NCBI RefSeq assembly: GCF_001660815.1
Contig: NZ_LYMI01000020.1
Coordinates: 1-64,000, forward strand
DNA length: 64,000 nucleotides
Direction of reading: 5' to 3'
Source of the DNA: Xanthomonas nasturtii
Lineage (GTDB): Bacteria; Pseudomonadota; Gammaproteobacteria; Xanthomonadales; Xanthomonadaceae
Part shown: positions 1-7,430 of the stretch, piece by piece
Position numbering within the stretch: the stretch's first letter is position 1
Layout: each line of letters begins with the position of its first letter
Position numbers and translations under genes: made by a program
Notes under the pieces: generated by a model
The model's input: only the letters and a program-made list of their open reading frames with translations
Told to the model about the DNA's origin: nothing
Database searches by the model: none

Positions 1-143
1 ACGTACAACACTGCGCACCACACCTCATATAAATCCACACGGCGTGGCTTGGTGCGCTTGCGCGCTTGTTCCAGGATCGGCAGCACGTGTGCGAACTGCT
101 CCCGGCTCATGTCACTCGGATAGGTCTTTTGGCGCATCCGCAT
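1..143 (-). CDS. IS5-family transposase, N-terminal part (runs off the window)
   Basis: Reading leftwards from an ATG at 143-141, the frame stays open to the window edge (47 codons). The visible protein begins MRMRQKTYPSDMSREQF and continues with an ARKRTKPRRVDLYEVWCAVL segment. That is the characteristic N-terminal domain of IS5-group DDE transposases common in Xanthomonas. The catalytic DDE residues lie outside the window. It would catalyse cut-and-paste movement of the element whose end lies at about 178. Integrity of the remainder cannot be judged. Confidence 0.8.
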   Translation of the reverse strand, partial: MRMRQKTYPSDMSREQFAHVLPILEQARKRTKPRRVDLYEVWCAVLY

Positions 144-178
144 AGTCTGCACTGATCTGCGAAGATCGTGAACAGGTT
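1..178 (-). mobile_element. End of an IS5-type insertion sequence
   Basis: The transposase start lies about 35 bp inside a terminus that reads, outward to inward, AACCTGTTCACGATC, similar to terminal repeats of IS5-group elements. The next four bases (179-182) are CTAA, matching the YTAR target duplicated by this family. The other end is not in the window, so the target duplication cannot be confirmed. Confidence 0.6.
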
Positions 179-230
179 CTAAGGATCTGCTATTGCGAAT
201 CCCTAATCCCAACTCCCGAATCCCGGCCAT

Positions 231-272
231 CCAAATGAGAGCCCCTCTCATTTGGCCGGCTTGAGGTAGAAT
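231..272 (+). promoter_or_regulatory. Palindrome and -10-like element upstream of fpr
   Basis: A perfect 11-bp inverted repeat, CCAAATGAGAG-ccc-CTCTCATTTGG, occupies 231-255. A TAGAAT hexamer (267-272) would serve as -10. The matching -35 position (about 244-249) falls inside the palindrome and has no consensus sequence. This arrangement suggests a regulator-bound promoter for the ferredoxin reductase rather than a terminator, since no T-tract follows. The function is inferred. Confidence 0.4.
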
Positions 273-304
273 TGCCGGGTACCCCTCCCACGACACTCAC
301 CGGT

Positions 305-1084
305 ATGTCTTCCGCTTTCGGCGCCGAAACGGTGCTTGCGGTCCGTCACTGGACCGATGCCTACTTCAGCTTCACCACCACCCGCGATGCCGGTTTTCGT
401 TTCGAGAACGGGCAGTTCGTGATGATCGGGCTGGAAACCGAGACGCGCCCGCTGCTGCGTGCGTATTCGATTGCCAGCGCCAATTGGGAAGAACATCTGG
501 AGTTCTTCAGCATCAAGGTGCCGGACGGCCCGCTGACCTCGCGCTTGCAGCACATCCAGCCGGGCGACAAGGTGCTGGTCGGCAAAAAGCCCACCGGCAC
601 CCTGCTGATCAGCGACCTGCATCCTGGCCGCAACCTGTACCTGCTGGGCACCGGCACGGGCCTGGCGCCGTGGCTGTCGATCATCAAGGACCCGGAAACC
701 TACGAGCGCTTCGACAAGGTGATCCTGACCCAGGGCGTGCGCTTCGTGCAGGACCTGGCCTACCGCGACTACTTCGAACGCGAGCTGCCGCAGCACGAGT
801 TCCTCGGCGATCTGCTGCGCGACAAACTGCTGTATTACCCGGCAGTCACGCGCGAACCGTTTGCCAATCAAGGCCGTTTGACCGAGCTGATGGCCGATGG
901 CCGCATGCAGCAGACGCTGGGCCTGCCGACGCTGGATCCGGCCAACGACCGCTTCATGATCTGCGGCAGCCCGCAGATGCTGGCCGACCTGCGCACCCTG
1001 CTGGACGCCCGCGGTTTCCAGACCTCGCCGCGCATCGGTACGCCGGGGCATTACGTGTTCGAGCGCGCGTTCGTCGAGAAGTGA
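305..1084 (+). CDS. fpr: Ferredoxin-NADP(+) reductase
   Basis: This 259-residue protein is a cytoplasmic FAD flavoprotein moving electrons between NADPH and ferredoxin or flavodoxin. The FAD-binding RAYS motif is at residues 52-55. A GTGTGLAP nucleotide loop is at 115-122, and the C-terminus ends in FVEK, as in bacterial Fpr proteins. The start MSSAFGAETVL at 305 fits the family; an in-frame ATG at 272 would add 11 unconserved residues. The gene stands alone downstream of a palindrome-bearing promoter region. In other gammaproteobacteria fpr is induced by oxidative stress, and the nearby glutathione peroxidase fits that theme only loosely. Confidence 0.92.
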   Translation: MSSAFGAETVLAVRHWTDAYFSFTTTRDAGFRFENGQFVMIGLETETRPLLRAYSIASANWEEHLEFFSIKVPDGPLTSRLQHIQPGDKVLVGKKPTGTLLISDLHPGRNLYLLGTGTGLAPWLSIIKDPETYERFDKVILTQGVRFVQDLAYRDYFERELPQHEFLGDLLRDKLLYYPAVTREPFANQGRLTELMADGRMQQTLGLPTLDPANDRFMICGSPQMLADLRTLLDARGFQTSPRIGTPGHYVFERAFVEK

Positions 1085-1151
1085 TGCGGCGCGCGTGAAA
1101 CGCCAGCGATTGTGCGGCGTTTTACGTAGACCGCATCGCCAGCACGTGCGT

Positions 1152-1221
1152 CGTAGGAGCGCCCCTGGGCGCGATGAAGCATTCCCGGTAACGCCTCATC
1201 GCGCCCAAGAGCGCTCCTACG
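1152..1221. repeat. REP-like long palindrome
   Basis: Two 26-nt arms (1152-1177 and 1196-1221) are inverted copies differing at two positions. Each contains CGTAGGAGCGC and GGGCGCGATGA. The 18-nt centre could form the loop of a long hairpin. It lies between the convergent genes fpr and glutathione peroxidase, a typical place for REP elements, and may also terminate transcription from both sides. Confidence 0.7.
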
Positions 1222-1245
1222 GGTTGAGCAACACGCCCTGCAAGA

Positions 1246-1731
1246 TCACGCGCCCAGCGCGCGCTCGATATCTGTAGCCAACGCTTCCGGCTTGGTGGTC
1301 GGCGCATAACGCTCCAACACGCGGCCATCGCGGCCGATCAGGAACTTGGTGAAGTTCCACTTGATCGCTTCCGAGCCCAGGACGCCGCGCTGTTCGTGCT
1401 TGAGGTACTGCCACAGCGGATGCGCGCCGCTGCCATTGACCTCGATCTTCTCAGCCAGCGGAAAATCCACTGCGTAATCGAGCGAGCAGAACTGGCGGAT
1501 CTGCGCCGCATCGCCCGGCTCCTGATGGCCGAACTGATCGCACGGGAATCCGATCACCACCAAGCCACGTTCGCGATAGCGCTGCCACAGCGCCTGCAGG
1601 CCTGCGTATTGCGGGGTAAAGCCGCATTTCGAGGCGACATTGACCACCAGCAGCACCTTGCCGGCATAGTCGCGCATCGACTGCGTGCGACCGTCCAGGT
1701 CGGTGAATTCAAACGTGGAGATGTCGCTCAT
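1246..1731 (-). CDS. Glutathione peroxidase family protein
   Basis: This 161-residue thiol peroxidase reduces hydroperoxides. The active-site motif NVASKCGFTPQY places the peroxidatic cysteine at residue 36. The second family motif, FPCDQFGHQEPG, follows at 62-73, and the WNF triad segment (KWNFTKFLIG) lies towards the C-terminus. As in other bacterial members the active site is Cys, not selenocysteine, and Cys64 is the probable resolving residue, so thioredoxin is a likely reductant. There is no signal peptide, so it is cytoplasmic. It is convergent with fpr and separated from it by a palindromic repeat. Confidence 0.9.
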   Translation of the reverse strand: MSDISTFEFTDLDGRTQSMRDYAGKVLLVVNVASKCGFTPQYAGLQALWQRYRERGLVVIGFPCDQFGHQEPGDAAQIRQFCSLDYAVDFPLAEKIEVNGSGAHPLWQYLKHEQRGVLGSEAIKWNFTKFLIGRDGRVLERYAPTTKPEALATDIERALGA

Positions 1732-1992
1732 GGCGTACTCGGATGCTCAGGGAAACGGCAGCGTAGCCCAGCCGCCTCGGCAGTGCGGCACTACAATCGT
1801 ATCTTCGGCAGCCATACGCACTGCGGCTGGCCTTCTGGTCGAGCTTGGAGCGGCAGAAAGTTGTTCCTCGCCCCGCCAATCGGCAAGGTTCACCGATTGA
1901 CTGCACCTTCACCCTGCAGCCATGCCTTTTGTCACACGCCTGTCCCGCCTGGCTGAGTTAGCCTCGGCGGCTCGCACTTTGGAGCAACGCTC

Positions 1993-4191
1993 TTGACCAC
2001 CCGTCTCGCTTTTGCCCTGGCCGCTTCCCTGGGACTTGCCATGCCGTCCTACAGCATCGCCGCCCCCGCCGCCACGCAGGCCGCCACCCAAGCCAACCCG
2101 TTCTTTGCCGACAGCACGCTGCCGCTGCATTACCCGCAGTTCGACAAGATCAAAGACAGCGACTTCGCACCCGCCTTCGATGCCGGCATGGCCGAGCAAC
2201 TGAAGGAAGTGGACAAGATCGCCAACCAGAAAGCCAAGCCGAGCTTCGACAACACCATCATTGCGCTGGAAAAGAGCGGTGCCACGCTCGACCGCGCCAC
2301 CACGGTGTTCTTCAACCTGGTCGGTGCCGACACCAACGACGCACGCAAGAAACTGCAGGCCGATTATTCGGCCAAGTTCGCCGCGCACCGTGATGCGATT
2401 TCGCTCAATGGCAAGCTGTTCGCGCGCATCCAGAGCCTGTACGACCAACGCGCCAAGCTGGGCCTGGACGCACAAGGCGTGCGCCTGGTCGAGAAGTACT
2501 ACAGCGATTTCGTGCGCGACGGCGCCAAGCTGTCTGACGCCGACAAGACCACGCTCAAGGCGATGAATGCCGAGCTGGCGAACCTGGGCACCACCTTCAG
2601 CCAGAACGTGCTGGCCGAAGTGAATGCCGCTGCTGTCGTTGTGGATGACGTCAAGCAGCTGGATGGCTTGTCGCAGGAGCAGATTGCCGCTGCCGCCGAA
2701 GCCGCCAAGGCGCGCAAGCTCGACGGCAAGTACGTGATTGCGCTGCTCAACACCACCGGCCAACCGCCGCTGAGCCAGCTGAAGAATCGCGAGCTGCGCA
2801 AGAAGATCTACGACGCCTCGGTGTCGCGCGGCAGCCACGGCGGCCAGTACGACAACACCGCGCTGGTGGCGCGCATCATGAAGCTGCGTGCGGACAAGGC
2901 CAAGCTGCTCGGCTTCCCGACCTACGCCGCGTACTCACTGGAGAACCAGACCGCCAAGACGCCGGAAGCGGTCAACGCGATGCTGGGCAAGCTGGCGCCG
3001 GCTGCCGTGGCCAACGCCAAGCGCGAGGCCGCTGATCTGCAGGCGATGATCGATAAGGAACAAAAAGCCGCGCGCAAGCCGACCTTCAAGCTCGAAGCCT
3101 GGGATTGGGCCTACTACAGCGAGAAGGTACGCCAGGCCAAGTACAACTTCGACGAATCCCAGCTCAAGCCTTACTTCGAGTTGAAGAACGTGCTGGAAAA
3201 CGGCGTGTTCTATGCGGCCAACCAGGAATATGGCCTGACCTTCAAGCAGCGCACCGACCTGCCCACCTACCGCGACGACATCACCGTCTACGACGTGTTC
3301 GACGCCGACGGCAAGCAGCTGGCGATCTTCATCGCCGACATGTACGCGCGCGAATCCAAGCGCGGTGGCGCATGGATGAACTCGTATGTGTCGCAGTCGG
3401 ACCTGACCGGTTTCAAGCCGGTGGTGGCCAACCACCTCAACATCCCCAAGCCGCCGGCCGGCCAGCCGACGCTGCTGACCTGGGATGAAGTGACCACCAT
3501 GTTCCATGAGTTCGGGCATGCGCTGCACGGCATGTTCTCCGACGTCAAATACCCGTATTTCTCCGGTACCAGCGTGCCGCGCGACTTCGTCGAGTTTCCC
3601 TCGCAGGTCAACGAGATGTGGGCCGACGAGGCGTCGATCCTGAAGAACTACGCCAAGCATTATCAGAACGGCTCGCCGATGCCGCAGGCGCTGCTGGACA
3701 AGGTGATTGCCGCGTCCAAGTTCAACCAGGGCTTTGCCACCACCGAGTATCTGGGTGCGGCCATGCTCGACCAGAACTGGCACCAGATCAGCGCCAACCA
3801 AGTGCCGGACGCCGCTGGCGTAATGGCGTTCGAGGCCAAGGCACTGCAGCAGGACGGCATTGCCTATGCACCGGTGCCGCCGCGCTACAAGACCCCGTAT
3901 TTCAGCCACATCATGGGCGGTTACGCGGCAGGCTATTACGCCTACATCTGGTCCGAAGTGCTGGACGCCAACACCCAGCAGTGGTTCAAGCAGCATGGCG
4001 GGCTGAGCCGCGCCAATGGCGACCGCTTCCGTCAGACCCTGCTGTCGCGTGGCGGCAGTGTGGATGCAATGGAGTTGTTCCAGAACTTTGCCGGCCATGC
4101 ACCGCAGATCGAGCCGCTGCTCGAAAAGCGCGGCCTGAGCGCGCAAGGCGGCGATGGCGCCACCCCGGAAGCACCGCAGTCCAAGCCGTAA
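1993..4191 (+). CDS. dcp: Exported peptidyl-dipeptidase Dcp (M3 metallopeptidase)
   Basis: This 732-residue zinc peptidase of the M3 (thimet oligopeptidase) family removes dipeptides from C-termini of short peptides. The zinc site HEFGH is at residues 505-509, with the third ligand Glu534 in DFVEFPSQ. The N-terminus (about 24 residues, LAFALAASLGLAMPSYSIAA) is a signal peptide, so the enzyme should act in the periplasm. Translation starts at a TTG, supported by GGAG at 1981-1984. The C-terminus carries about 20 extra low-complexity residues beyond the M3 fold. The gene is transcribed alone and is convergent with a MarR gene. Confidence 0.9.
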   Translation: MTTRLAFALAASLGLAMPSYSIAAPAATQAATQANPFFADSTLPLHYPQFDKIKDSDFAPAFDAGMAEQLKEVDKIANQKAKPSFDNTIIALEKSGATLDRATTVFFNLVGADTNDARKKLQADYSAKFAAHRDAISLNGKLFARIQSLYDQRAKLGLDAQGVRLVEKYYSDFVRDGAKLSDADKTTLKAMNAELANLGTTFSQNVLAEVNAAAVVVDDVKQLDGLSQEQIAAAAEAAKARKLDGKYVIALLNTTGQPPLSQLKNRELRKKIYDASVSRGSHGGQYDNTALVARIMKLRADKAKLLGFPTYAAYSLENQTAKTPEAVNAMLGKLAPAAVANAKREAADLQAMIDKEQKAARKPTFKLEAWDWAYYSEKVRQAKYNFDESQLKPYFELKNVLENGVFYAANQEYGLTFKQRTDLPTYRDDITVYDVFDADGKQLAIFIADMYARESKRGGAWMNSYVSQSDLTGFKPVVANHLNIPKPPAGQPTLLTWDEVTTMFHEFGHALHGMFSDVKYPYFSGTSVPRDFVEFPSQVNEMWADEASILKNYAKHYQNGSPMPQALLDKVIAASKFNQGFATTEYLGAAMLDQNWHQISANQVPDAAGVMAFEAKALQQDGIAYAPVPPRYKTPYFSHIMGGYAAGYYAYIWSEVLDANTQQWFKQHGGLSRANGDRFRQTLLSRGGSVDAMELFQNFAGHAPQIEPLLEKRGLSAQGGDGATPEAPQSKP

Positions 4192-4360
4192 CTCTGCCGA
4201 GGGCGCTAAAAACAGGACTACTGCGCAACCGCCAGGCGGGCGCGGCCGGTAGTCAGAATCGGCATGCACCACATGTAGATGCCGATTCGGATCAACAGCC
4301 GATAGCTGACCTGGGCTCGCGCTAATCGTCGCGCGTCTTGCTCTGAAAACCGTTGACATG

Positions 4361-4398
4361 AAAACGCCGCCGGGAGCGATCCCGGCGGCGGCGTTTTT
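4361..4398. terminator. Bidirectional terminator between dcp and marR
   Basis: A GC-rich hairpin (AAAACGCCGCCGGG, loop AGCGAT, CCCGGCGGCGGCGTTTTT) lies between two convergent genes. It has A-runs before and T-runs after, so it can end transcription in both directions. Confidence 0.8.
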
Positions 4399-4444
4399 AC
4401 GGGCGGCGAGTACCGCGATTTATCGCACGCGCACTGCGCACCGC

Positions 4445-4945
4445 TCAGGAATCGACTGCGTCCACACCGTCGAGCAGCTTCTTCAACAGTTTTTCCAGAC
4501 GCACCTGCTCGGCCTCGCTCATGCTGGCGGTCTCTGCATTCAACAACGTGCATGCATCAGGCAGCAAGCTTTCGACCAAGGCCAGCCCGGCAGGCAGCAG
4601 CGTCAACACGATCTTGCGCCGGTCTTCCGCGCTGCTGGCACGCGTGATCAGCCCCTTCGCGCACAGCTGATCGGTGAGCCGGGTGATATTGGCCGGCTTT
4701 TCGCTAGCGGCTTCGGCGACCTCGGTGGGCGTGATCGATTGCTCCGGCGTGCCATAGAGCATCATCAGAATTTCGTATTCCGGCGGGCTGATGCCATAAG
4801 GCTTGAGCCGCACGCAGCCCTGCGTATGCAGTCGCTTGTAGAGATGCTTGATCAGCCTCACCAGGACAGCCGGCTCCCGCGGGAACGCCGGATAACGCAC
4901 GCAGGTGTGGTCCACGCGACTTGCGGTTGGATCGAAACTGCTCAT
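4445..4945 (-). CDS. MarR-family transcriptional regulator
   Basis: This 166-residue winged-helix repressor-type protein has its helix-turn-helix/wing region at about residues 60-125 (ISPPEYEILMMLYG, SEKPANITRLTDQL, then SSAEDRRKIVLTLL), matching the MarR signature. MarR proteins bind short palindromes as dimers and release DNA on binding phenolics or on oxidation. A perfect 19-bp palindrome lies 23 bp upstream of the start codon, which points to autoregulation. The gene follows a DUF3298 lipoprotein gene on the same strand. Its target beyond itself is not evident here. Confidence 0.85.
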   Translation of the reverse strand: MSSFDPTASRVDHTCVRYPAFPREPAVLVRLIKHLYKRLHTQGCVRLKPYGISPPEYEILMMLYGTPEQSITPTEVAEAASEKPANITRLTDQLCAKGLITRASSAEDRRKIVLTLLPAGLALVESLLPDACTLLNAETASMSEAEQVRLEKLLKKLLDGVDAVDS

Positions 4946-4967
4946 ATCACCCGTTGGATTACATTAC

Positions 4968-4986
4968 TGAATGGCCAGGCCATTCA
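4968..4986. promoter_or_regulatory. Perfect 19-bp palindrome, probable MarR operator
   Basis: TGAATGGCC-A-GGCCATTCA is an exact inverted repeat between the DUF3298 lipoprotein gene and the MarR gene. Its size and symmetry are those of MarR-dimer operators. It sits where it would block the promoter of the regulator gene. Confidence 0.6.
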
Positions 4987-5011
4987 ATCACACCAGGTGC
5001 GGTGCGACATC

Positions 5012-5854
5012 TCAGCGAGCGAAGAGATGTCCATATTCCGGCGCGACCGACGGCAATACTGCGGCGGTAGTGACCTCTGCCGTTTGCGTTCCATCCGAAT
5101 ACGGGCCGACCTGATACGGCGGCAAGACGAAGCGCAGCGCGATGATTTGCCCACTCGCATTCAACACCGGCACGAACTGCGCAAAGTTATCCACCTGCGC
5201 CGCGGTGCCTTCGGCAATCATGCGATCGGCAGATGCGACCTGCTCGGCCTGATCCTCGAGCGGGACACGGTCGGCTTCCACGCGCTTGGTCGCGGCCGCA
5301 TGCAGTTGCGCCGCAACCTCGCGGCCGATCTTTTCCCAGGCGGCCGGGTCCGGAATCAGCGCATGCGCGGTCAATTGCTTGCGTTCCTTGACCAGCCACA
5401 CGAATCGCGCCACCAGGGGCTCGCCATGCGCGCCGCCGGTGTAACGGCTGCCGTCGGCGGAAATCACGATCAGATCAGGAGTCTGCAACACGGTCTCGAA
5501 TGCCAACGACAGCTCATACGGTGCGGCCGGCTTGTCGTTGCCCAGCCCCGACACCGCCTGCATCAGCTCGGCACGTGCGTCCTGCGCATAGCCGCCAATC
5601 AGTGCGGTGAGTTCCGGATATGCATCCAGCCCGCGCGGGTAGCTGATGCCCACCATATAGGCCGGCGCATGCTCGATCACATCTTCCAGCGGTCCGCTCT
5701 GCACGACGACGGGCTCCGCAGCCGGTGGCGTGGCCGCTGCATCGGCTGCGGGCTCGTTCGGCTCTGCGGTTGTCGGTGCGCGTTGCGTACACCCTGCCAG
5801 CACGGCCAACATCAGCAAGCCCTGCACTGCGTTTCTTCCAAGCAACCGCCCCAT
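5012..5854 (-). CDS. DUF3298 (RsiV-like) domain lipoprotein
   Basis: Starting at 5854 the 280-residue product opens with a lipoprotein signal (LLMLAVLAGC, lipid-attached Cys22), then a Pro/Ala-rich linker. A domain with SADGSRYTGGAHGEP and a C-terminal LRFVLPPYQVGPYSDGTQ is typical of DUF3298, the extracellular fold of RsiV-like proteins. In RsiV this domain binds lysozyme; here the ligand is unknown. It should be anchored in the periplasm. An in-frame upstream ATG at 5965 exists, but the lipobox supports the shorter start. The MarR gene follows 66 bp downstream. Confidence 0.75.
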   Translation of the reverse strand: MGRLLGRNAVQGLLMLAVLAGCTQRAPTTAEPNEPAADAAATPPAAEPVVVQSGPLEDVIEHAPAYMVGISYPRGLDAYPELTALIGGYAQDARAELMQAVSGLGNDKPAAPYELSLAFETVLQTPDLIVISADGSRYTGGAHGEPLVARFVWLVKERKQLTAHALIPDPAAWEKIGREVAAQLHAAATKRVEADRVPLEDQAEQVASADRMIAEGTAAQVDNFAQFVPVLNASGQIIALRFVLPPYQVGPYSDGTQTAEVTTAAVLPSVAPEYGHLFAR

Positions 5855-5904
5855 TACCGCCCGCTCCCCTGAGAAATACCCTGTTACGAAAAAACGATTG
5901 CTGA

Positions 5905-6192
5905 TCAGGCCAGCAAATCCTGAAACTGCGGATGCCGCCGCATATACGCATCGGCATAACTGCACGCCGGAACGACTTTCAGACCGCTGCGCCGTGCGTA
6001 GTCCAAAGCGGCCTCGACCAGCGCTGCAGCGACGCCGCGCCCGCCGATCGCGTCCGGCACCTGCGTATGCGTATGCGTATGCGTATGCGTGATCGTCATG
6101 ATCTCACCCTCGCCCCGGTAGGCCAGCTCTGCGCGTTGTCCATCGGTGTCTATGTTGAAACGCTGGTGCTCCGGATCGTGTTCTGCGTGCAC
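5905..6192 (-). CDS. Small GNAT-like acetyltransferase (YidJ/Acetyltransf_CG type) with repeat expansion
   Basis: This 95-residue protein has the single-domain layout of small GNAT-related proteins: an N-terminal beta part ending in GEGEIMTITHT, the CoA-loop-like VPDAIGGRGVAAALVEAALDYARRSGLKVVPACSYADAYMRRHP, and a short tail. Family members normally read ITHTxVP at this point. Here the segment is expanded to THTHTHTHTQVP by a hexanucleotide tandem repeat. The added residues lie between the last beta strand and the CoA loop and keep the frame. The substrate is unknown. Confidence 0.75.
   Translation of the reverse strand: MHAEHDPEHQRFNIDTDGQRAELAYRGEGEIMTITHTHTHTHTQVPDAIGGRGVAAALVEAALDYARRSGLKVVPACSYADAYMRRHPQFQDLLA
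6062..6090. repeat. Hexanucleotide microsatellite (TGCGTA)n inside an acetyltransferase gene
   Basis: About 4.8 tandem copies of TGCGTA lie inside the coding sequence and encode alternating Thr-His. The unit length is a multiple of three, so slippage changes protein length by two residues without a frameshift. Confidence 0.85.
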
Positions 6193-6419
6193 TGTGGCCG
6201 CCTCTCTCGTGGTCTGCGCCGGGCAGCAAGTGGAACGAGTGTGACCAGCGCGATGCCGCGCCTGCGTGAAAGTGAATCCTGGCTGTGATCGGCCGCGCAG
6301 CGTGTGGAAAGCGCACTCAAGTTCCTGCGGGCAACGCCGATAGCTGACCCGAAGGCAATCGATGCAACCGGTCTACGGAAGCCGCGACGTCTTCGCCTTA
6401 CCTACGAGGGAGCCACCGC

Positions 6420-6608
6420 ATGAACAACGATTCGGCAGGACACAGCGCAGACAGCGATAGCTCGCTGTTGGAGAGCTTGTTCCAGTTCGCCCTCAAGGGC
6501 GATACCCACAACCCGGACTTTGCGCAGCTCAACGATACGGTGTACGAACGCTTGCAGCAGGCCTATGGCGCCGCATCCGGCGCAGACCAGAAACGCAACG
6601 CAGCCTGA
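6420..6608 (+). CDS. Small hypothetical protein (62 aa)
   Basis: I do not recognise this protein. The ORF begins with MNNDSAGHSADSDSSLLESL, preceded by an AGGGAG Shine-Dalgarno sequence at a suitable distance. It is acidic, with no signal peptide or membrane segment; residues 17-50 could form two amphipathic helices. Codon use resembles the neighbours. It stands alone between the acetyltransferase gene and the rhomboid gene. The good ribosome site is the main reason to accept it. Confidence 0.55.
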   Translation: MNNDSAGHSADSDSSLLESLFQFALKGDTHNPDFAQLNDTVYERLQQAYGAASGADQKRNAA

Positions 6609-6814
6609 GCCCGCACTGCTGCGGTAGAGATCTCATCGGCTGCGCAGCGGTTGACCGGCAGTTAGCGAGCAGCCGTCAGGTGCGTCCTGGCGGCACCGCG
6701 GGAACCGAACGTTTGCGATGCGCTTGCCGAGCCTGGCATAGCCTGCGATTGACACCTGGCCGCTTGACAGCCTTGCGAGCCACTCTTCCCAGCGCATTCG
6801 CATGCCCGCCGCGC

Positions 6815-7423
6815 TCAGCCGAAGCGCGGGTTGGACAGCTGCTCCAGAAACACCTGCCACACGCGCGGCTCCATGATCAGCATGAACATCACGCCGAACG
6901 CGGCGCCGGCCAGATGCGCGCTGTGGTTGATGCGGTCGCCGCCACGGCGGTCCATCCACAGGCTGTAGCCGACATAGAACACCGCATAGATGATCGCCGG
7001 TGCCGGAATGAACAGCACCAGGATGATCGTCCATGGCTGCAGCAGGATGAAGGCGAACAACACCGCAGACACCGCACCGGACGCACCCAGGCTCAAATAG
7101 TTGGGGTTGTGCTGGTTCTTGAGGTAGCTGGGCAGGATCGACACCACCAACGCGGCCAGATAGAACAGCGGATAGGTCAGCACGCTGCCGGTCAGCTGTG
7201 TCATCACGCTCTCGATCACCCGGCCGAAAAAGAACAGCGTGATCATGTTGAAGACCAGGTGGCCCAGGTCGGCATGGATGAAGCCGTAGGTCACCAGCCG
7301 GTCGTACTGCCGGTTCTTGTCCAGCGCCGGCGGCCACAGGATCAGCCGGTCGGCCAGCTTGCGGTTGTTGAACGCCATCCACGAGACGATGCCGGTGATG
7401 GCGATCAGGATCAGGGTAATCAT
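6815..7423 (-). CDS. Rhomboid-family intramembrane serine protease
   Basis: This 202-residue polytopic inner-membrane protein should cleave transmembrane segments of client proteins. The catalytic serine is Ser115 in SLGASGAVSA, and the paired histidine is His170 in NHSAHLAGA. The HLVFNM motif (55-60) of the second helix is present. About six hydrophobic segments are visible, the basic rhomboid core without an extra helix. The ATG at 7423 is preceded by GAGG, and the stop of the peptide-transporter gene lies only 7 bp upstream, so the two are probably cotranscribed. Confidence 0.88.
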   Translation of the reverse strand: MITLILIAITGIVSWMAFNNRKLADRLILWPPALDKNRQYDRLVTYGFIHADLGHLVFNMITLFFFGRVIESVMTQLTGSVLTYPLFYLAALVVSILPSYLKNQHNPNYLSLGASGAVSAVLFAFILLQPWTIILVLFIPAPAIIYAVFYVGYSLWMDRRGGDRINHSAHLAGAAFGVMFMLIMEPRVWQVFLEQLSNPRFG

Positions 7424-7430
7424 GCAGACC

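Noticed and set aside
231..255. Hairpin before fpr as a terminator of upstream transcription
   Set aside because: There is no T-run after either arm; a regulatory palindrome fits better.
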